Shown here: positions 6,401 to 7,936 of the stretch, piece by piece
How the letters are laid out: the number at the start of each line of letters is the position of its first letter
How positions within the stretch are numbered: the stretch's first letter is position 1
DNA from: UBA4416 sp046594225
Lineage (GTDB): Bacteria; Bacteroidota; Bacteroidia; B-17B0; Aurantibacillaceae
Assembly: GCA_046594225.1 (NCBI GenBank)
Contig: JBKJPW010000058.1
Coordinates: 1-7,936 of the forward strand
Length of the DNA stretch: 7,936 nt
Reading direction: 5' to 3'
Made by a program: the position numbers and the translations under genes
Notes under the pieces: generated by a model
The model's database searches: none
What the model was told of the DNA's origin: nothing
What the model saw: only the letters and a program-made list of their open reading frames with translations

Positions 6401-7645
6401 AGGTGCCGTTATGTTTGCAGGATTTAGTGTATTAGTAACTGTTACCGTTTTTACAATAGTAATTCCTGTAGGTGTGCAGGCAGAAGCCCCCATTGTTAAA
6501 GTATAGGTAGTAGTAACTGTTGGTGTAATGGTAATAGTTTGAGTATTTGGATAAACACCTGGAGGACTTGATGTCCAGGCATAAGAAGATGCTGTTGAAC
6601 TAGCACCTAAAACGCCACTGAAGCCAGGACATAATTGATTAGGTCCTGTGATTTGTTGTCCTAATGCAACACCAGTTTGTGCTGTAACCGTATAGCTACA
6701 AATATTACCAGCAAAACCATCTATCATAACATAGTAAGTTTGCCCGGGAACTAAGTTCACATTTGTAGAAATTGTAAATGTTCCGGACCCACTTCCTTGG
6801 GATGTACAATTGGAAACATCTGTAAAACTTGTACAGTTACTGGATGCGTAAATTACTGCTTGTATACCTGAACTATTATCTTGACATCCTGCTGAATTAA
6901 AACCCAAAGTGGCACTAGTACCACTGGCTATGAAACTCAACCAAGAATTATTTTCAATGCTTCCACAAAAATTCCCTAGGCCAGATGTATTGCCTGACGT
7001 ATAAGACCCGCTTGTGTTCCCACAATAGCCATTCAAATCACAAATCAAAGGTGCATTCACGCATTCGTCGGCAGCGGGAGTTGATGCGCAAGCCATTGGA
7101 TTTGGTAATGGAGATGATGGTTTGTTAGCAATTCCAGGCCCGTTATCTAATCTGAAACGGAAACCTTTTGATGTTGTTGAATTATTAGATTTGAAATGAA
7201 TTGTAAGATATTCCCCACTTGACATTAATGCAAAATTTTCATCTAAATATCCTGAAATTGATTTGATTTCAACAGCATTAGTATCTTGTCCATCAAAAAT
7301 TCTTAATACATCATTCTTGTTTTCTGAAGAAAAATAATGGCTTCTAAGAAAAATAGTACGATTGTATTGATTATTGATAGTTAAAATATAATCCTCATTG
7401 TTATTATAGCCAGAAGGTATAATACCTAATTCCGGATCTAAACTACTGTATAAAAAAGCCCCATCAGCAGGGAGGGTAAAGGTTTTATTGGCATCTAAAT
7501 AAACTAGGTTAGGATTATTATTTAAAATAGTTTTAACTGGCGTTAAACTATTTGCTTCATGCAAATTAGAACTTAATGTTTGAGAATATGTTAAGGATGG
7601 TATTCCTAAAACTAAAAACAGTAAATAGTTTGATAATTTCATCAT
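428..7645 (-). CDS. Giant T9SS-secreted modular adhesin: CUB, Ig/PKD-like repeats, C-type lectin, type-B sorting domain
   Basis: This 2405-residue protein is probably exported by Sec and then the type IX system, and displayed on or released from the cell surface as an adhesin or glycan binder. Residue map: signal peptide 1-21 (MMKLSNYLLFLVLGIPSLTYS, cut before Q22); CUB-like 55-168; beta-sandwich 184-325 (DECVNAPLICDLNGYCGNTS, then SIENNSWLSF); Ig/PKD-like modules 331-912; C-type lectin 915-1062; three modules 1063-1302; unassigned segment 1303-1478; modules 1479-2310; CHU_C / gliding-motility C-terminal domain 2311-2405 (FIPNAFTPNGD, FDRWG, GWDG, GVYIYKAE). Most modules share the pattern IC.G...LTA.GA..YTWSP...LS...G..VTA.P...TTYTV.G....GC. 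Composition is extremely Thr/Ser/Ala/Asn-rich, with few charges. Tandem ATGs sit at the start; either gives an intact signal peptide, and the upstream leader is A-rich with no Shine-Dalgarno, as is normal here. The gene appears monocistronic. The exact ligand is unknown. Confidence 0.97.
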   Translation of the reverse strand: MMKLSNYLLFLVLGIPSLTYSQTLSSNLHEANSLTPVKTILNNNPNLVYLDANKTFTLPADGAFLYSSLDPELGIIPSGYNNNEDYILTINNQYNRTIFLRSHYFSSENKNDVLRIFDGQDTNAVEIKSISGYLDENFALMSSGEYLTIHFKSNNSTTSKGFRFRLDNGPGIANKPSSPLPNPMACASTPAADECVNAPLICDLNGYCGNTSGSYTSGNTSGLGNFCGSIENNSWLSFIASGTSATLGFNSAGCQDNSSGIQAVIYASSNCTSFTDVSNCTSQGSGSGTFTISTNVNLVPGQTYYVMIDGFAGNICSYTVTAQTGVALGQQITGPNQLCPGFSGVLGASSTASSYAWTSSPPGVYPNTQTITITPTVTTTYTLTMGASACTPTGITIVKTVTVTNTLNPANITAPNPVCLGSNITLSSLTNGGTYAWNGPSTFTANTQNTTINNWSAANNGTYTLIITYGPGCATSPATINLTGSPIPTVNIVAAPSLTICNGQSVVLTSSGASTVNGYTYNWNFFDATVVTQFCTVIPAIPFISPQSTTCVNNPIAFPGTTGGATSTVTPNTTTQICISAKNAAGCSASKCVTITVLPAAAALTISPTATICPGQNTSLTVSGGTTYTWSPSATLSSPNGATVTASPTITTVYTVSTTVCGGAISTKTVQVVVNGSPPVIGAISGSTTICPNSTGVTYSVTNVASTNYTWSVPAGATITSAPTNSNAITVNFGATAGTISVTAVGTCGTATAAITVSVSPALSLTVTPNTSTICAGSSVTLTASGATNYTWSPAASLSSPNGTSVVASPTIATTYTILGSTGTCTGIATATISMSSALTLTLTSNTPTICPGGAALLDANGATTYTWFPSATLSSANGSNVTASPLVNTTYTVLGSTGTCTGSATVNIGIGVCVSSACDLALIRSTLTGAGNIELLGMNNTCSLYFINPQFMTGPQAQAYAQTFGANLISVQSATENADLVQALSNQGYSSSVIWIGYSDAITEGSFVWYDGAPLSYSNWAPGEPNNSGDEDCTQIYPDGSWNDLNCSGYNSLSVIEVNICPQVSIVNVPPTNCPFTNVTMNASTLLGSPNYTYTWVQSGAESFTTSSTGSSLNDQITVTSTAANTFTVFTEDRYSCPQSTTVSLNVFPTPTITANSATICAGQQTATLTANGAATYSWIPGTGLSATTGAVVTGTPSATQNYTVIGMDANGCINGTVTAINVNSIPNITTSSNVTICPQESTTLTANGTPTFTWSPSASLSSANGSPVTATPTTSTIYTVQGSSVNGCIGSGTVSVNLAGNGFTPNVYIVQKNSLCDTSILNWLNVTSVTPGLAQGNLPNGITFNATHSGGGLSTTPSMFSGATFPATYSVPITATTIRNDLAGTFNFCFSQPVINPQIAFASIGQPALPITITTGVPYQILWTGVNMTYVNPTTLIGAEGFTIIRFPGTHTCISFDYSNNETYINLAFGVMETECQGQPICPGDPIELIANGASTYSWSTGAVTTTISPTPSTTTTYSVVGVTVDGCTNTATTSVIVNPTPTVTVNSASICIGQQTATLTANGALSYTWAPSATLSSNTGSVVTGTPGATQNYTVTGEDANGCLSNTVTMISVNPLPTVTVNSPSICIGQQTATLTANGASTYSWNPAVNLSASSGTTVTGTPAATESYTIIGTDANGCFSNTTSTITVNSLPTITANSATICVGQQTATLTAAGATTYSWIPGTGLSATTGAVVTGTPGATQNYTVAGMDANGCISGTTTAITVNSLPIITVNSSTICVGQQTATLTAGGATTYSWIPGTGLSATTGSVVTGTPGATQNYTVGGIDANGCINGTITAITVNPLPVITVSPDMTVCPLSANTLTASGATSYTWSPNIYLNTNTAASVICTPSVTTTYTIDGTSALTCTNTAVMTIAVQNTVVVNATASTPTICPLASSSLTATGATSYTWSPSLTLSAANGSVVTAAPASSTTYTVIGSTSTCMNSFTIAITVTVNPTPTVVPSPSVICSGSSSALTASGASTYTWSPSATLTSAVGAAVNANPTTTTVYNISGTSPLGCIGSTSVTLTVVPTPTVSTTSAPGVICAGSTSTLSAFGATNYTWSPSGSLSTVNGSPTTATPAFTTTYTVIGSNGVAPFVCTDTKTLQVTVTPNPTLTPSPSVPICEGQSTLMYAVGANTYTWSPTTGVSHIHDSTTNVKPPLPGVYVYTVTGTTNNCSSSATVEITVNALPILDAGLDSTINIDETIALIGTGDSQIGFINASTGVPFDCNYCPTVTVNPQESTCYTLEGISSFGCRNTDVVCITVTKDWDVFIPNAFTPNGDLNNEVFTPMGYGIAKIQLQIFDRWGAQIFKSDENNIGWDGTNKGRICEQGVYIYKAEITAMSGEKRYKTGHVTLLGKVK
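431..715 (-). other. T9SS type-B C-terminal sorting domain (CHU_C) of the adhesin
   Basis: Residues 2311-2405 carry the signature order of the gliding-motility-associated C-terminal domain: FIPNAFTPNGDLNNEVF, IAKIQLQIFDRWGAQIFKS, GWDGTNKG, GVYIYKAEITAMSGEKRYKTGHVTLLGK. It directs substrate recognition by the type IX translocon after Sec export. The protein ends six residues after HVTLL, as is usual for full-length members, so the 3' end of the gene is intact. Confidence 0.95.
2102..3013 (-). repeat. Four tandem 228-bp in-frame repeats (Ig-like modules 12-15)
   Basis: Residues 1545-1848 are four consecutive modules of exactly 76 residues (228 bp), starting at residues 1545, 1621, 1697 and 1773. 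Each has IC(I/V)GQQTATLTA, a tryptophan strand Y(S/T)W, VVTGTP or TVTGTP, and DANGC. The two cysteines of each module are always 52 residues apart (1554/1606, 1630/1682, 1706/1758, 1782/1834), which suggests one disulfide per module. At DNA level a 35-bp exact match occurs at 2226-2260 and again 228 bp away at 2454-2488, so the last two copies are the youngest pair. Confidence 0.93.
3212..3739 (-). other. Unassigned beta-rich insert of the adhesin (residues 1303-1478)
   Basis: Residues 1303-1478 break the Ig-like repeat register and contain none of the repeat motifs (no 'IC.G', no 'YTWSP'). Landmarks are NVYIVQKNSLCDTSILNWL, LPNGITFNATHSGGG, FCFSQPVINPQIAFASIG, VPYQILWTGVNMTYVN, GAEGFTIIRFPGTHTCISFDY and NNETYINLAFGVME. 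Alternating hydrophobics suggest a jelly-roll-type beta sandwich, possibly a second ligand-binding head, but I cannot name a family. Cysteines at 1318, 1391, 1455 and 1478 could pair. Confidence 0.6.
3962..4189 (-). repeat. Dispersed copy of the 228-bp module (Ig-like module 9)
   Basis: Residues 1153-1228 form a 76-residue module with the same 52-residue cysteine spacing (1162/1214). By hand count it matches module 14 (residues 1697-1772) at about 67 of 76 positions, including an identical 20-residue stretch, SWIPGTGLSATTGAVVTGTP. It lies more than 400 residues from the tandem array, separated by module 10, the unassigned insert and module 11. This points to segmental duplication or gene conversion within the gene. 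Confidence 0.85.
4460..4903 (-). other. C-type lectin domain of the adhesin (residues 915-1062)
   Basis: Residues 915-1062 hold a C-type lectin-like fold preceded by a CDLALIRSTLTGAGNIELLG lead-in. Visible marks are: TGPQAQAYAQTFGANLISVQSATEN (first helix and strand); VIWIGYSD (996-1001 WIGYSD); GSFVWYDG; WAPGEPNN (1021-1028); and SWNDLNC (1042-1048). E1025 and N1027 of EPN, E1032, and N1044/D1045 of WND correspond in order to the five protein ligands of calcium site 2 in mannose-type lectins, so sugar binding is plausible. Cysteines 943, 1034, 1048 and 1062 are available for disulfides. It lies between Ig-like modules 7 and 8. Confidence 0.88.
6671..7096 (-). other. Cysteine-rich beta-sandwich domain of the adhesin (residues 184-325)
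   Basis: Residues 184-325 contain about ten cysteines and the recognisable string PAADECVNAPLICDLNGYCGNTS, followed by FCGSIENNSWLSFIASG and PGQTYYVMIDGFAGNICSYTVTA. This combination recurs in Bacteroidota CHU_C proteins. The ending 'L.PGQTYYVMIDG' resembles pre-peptidase C-terminal-like beta sandwiches. It follows the CUB domain directly and precedes the first Ig-like module. Role is inferred only: a surface binding or spacer domain. Confidence 0.6.
7142..7483 (-). other. CUB-like domain of the adhesin (residues 55-168)
   Basis: Residues 55-168 run TFTLPADGAFLYSS ... DYILTINNQYNRTIFLRSHYFSS ... DVLRIFDGQDT ... SGEYLTIHFKSNNSTTSKGFRFRLD. The order 'I.L.F..F....D.L.I.DG ... G..L.I.F.S......GF...' is the CUB layout, here without the usual cysteines. 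CUB domains in T9SS proteins usually sit near the N-terminus as interaction or glycan-binding modules. A divergent beta-sandwich of another name is possible. Confidence 0.7.
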
Positions 7646-7834
7646 TGGTTTTTTATTAGAACAACTCTAAAAATAACCATAATTCTCCATATAATTAACT
7701 GTATCTTATTCAGTTAGTGCTTTGGGTAAGTAAAACCATGGTTTCAATTATTAAGGGAATAATTTTAATCAATTTAGATTTTTTTTAACAAAAGGCACTC
7801 GAAATACTTATATTTAAAAAGTAAAAAATATAGA
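7646..7834. promoter_or_regulatory. Divergent intergenic region with weak Bacteroidota-type promoter candidates
   Basis: These 189 AT-rich bases separate the start codons of the adhesin (leftward) and the deacetylase (rightward), so both promoters should lie here. Neither strand has a perfect TAnnTTTG -7 box. The nearest candidates are TATTTTTA on minus (7668-7675) and TATATTTA on plus (7809-7816). Each differs from the consensus at the final base and lacks a clear TTG at the -33 position. A 12-bp perfect palindrome AAACCATGGTTT lies at 7733-7744. An AATTATT / AATAATT inverted repeat (7746-7764) lies just beyond it. Either could be a regulator site, or chance in AT-rich DNA. No small gene is visible. 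Confidence 0.35.
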
Positions 7835-7936
7835 ATGAAATTATTGGTTCGCCCCCCACAATTATTAAGACGTTTTTATAAAGATTCCCTCTGGCGAATG
7901 GATAAAAATGAGTCAGTTATTTATCTGACTTTTGAT
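7835..7936 (+). CDS. Polysaccharide deacetylase (NodB homology), N-terminal 34 residues only
   Basis: The ATG at 7835 opens a frame that runs off the window exactly at a codon boundary: MKLLVRPPQLLRRFYKDSLW then RMDKNESVIYLTFD. The ending 'IYLTFD' is the beginning of the NodB motif 1 (TFDDGP), whose first Asp is the catalytic base and whose second binds the metal in carbohydrate esterase family 4. The rest of the domain is beyond the window. The short N-terminus without a signal peptide matches compact single-domain Bacteroidota members, so a cytoplasmic or periplasm-proximal role in cell-wall or capsule glycan de-N-acetylation is likely but unproven. The leader is A-rich (AAAAAGTAAAAAATATAGA) without Shine-Dalgarno. 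It is transcribed divergently from the adhesin. Confidence 0.88.
   Translation, partial: MKLLVRPPQLLRRFYKDSLWRMDKNESVIYLTFD

Noticed and set aside
428..7645. Possible assembly error or frameshift, given the extreme length and repetition
   Set aside because: The frame is continuous from a signal peptide to a complete CHU_C sorting domain, with all modules in register. A collapsed or expanded copy number in the 228-bp array cannot be excluded from sequence alone, but nothing shows it.
7835..7936. Functional link between the deacetylase and the adhesin as one glycan system
   Set aside because: They are divergent, only 34 codons of the deacetylase are visible, and NodB proteins are common housekeeping or cell-wall enzymes. 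Adjacency alone does not support a joint system.

Overview
The window looks like chromosomal DNA from a member of the Bacteroidota, probably a flavobacterium-like or chitinophaga-like gliding relative. Four things point there. The dominant protein ends in a CHU_C / gliding-motility-associated C-terminal sorting domain, which is restricted to type IX secretion. The DNA is AT-rich. The starts have A-rich leaders with no Shine-Dalgarno sequence. The signal peptide cleavage context (TYS before Q) is also typical. Genus cannot be fixed from the window alone.

Layout, left to right: (1) the 3' end of a small conserved-type hypothetical gene on + (3-194), followed by a perfect 38-bp palindromic terminator (207-244). 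(2) A short gap between two terminators (245-375), which holds a minus-strand open frame reading like the tail of a lost gene. (3) A second terminator (376-412), which closes the large minus-strand gene. (4) A single 2405-codon gene on minus (428-7645), filling 91% of the window. (5) A 189-bp divergent intergenic region (7646-7834). (6) The first 34 codons of a NodB-type polysaccharide deacetylase on + (7835 to the window edge), cut inside its first catalytic motif.

The giant gene encodes a secreted mosaic surface protein. In order it carries a signal peptide, a CUB-like domain, a Bacteroidota-type beta-sandwich domain, seven Ig/PKD-like modules, a C-type lectin domain with a complete EPN...E...ND calcium/sugar site, three more Ig-like modules, a roughly 176-residue segment of unknown family, eleven more Ig-like modules (four of them exact-period 76-residue tandem repeats), and the T9SS type-B sorting domain. 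The simplest reading is a long adhesin stalk displaying one or more carbohydrate-binding heads. No CRISPR array, tRNA, rRNA, IS element or phage gene was seen. The neighbours look like ordinary chromosomal genes, and nothing ties them to the adhesin in an operon.
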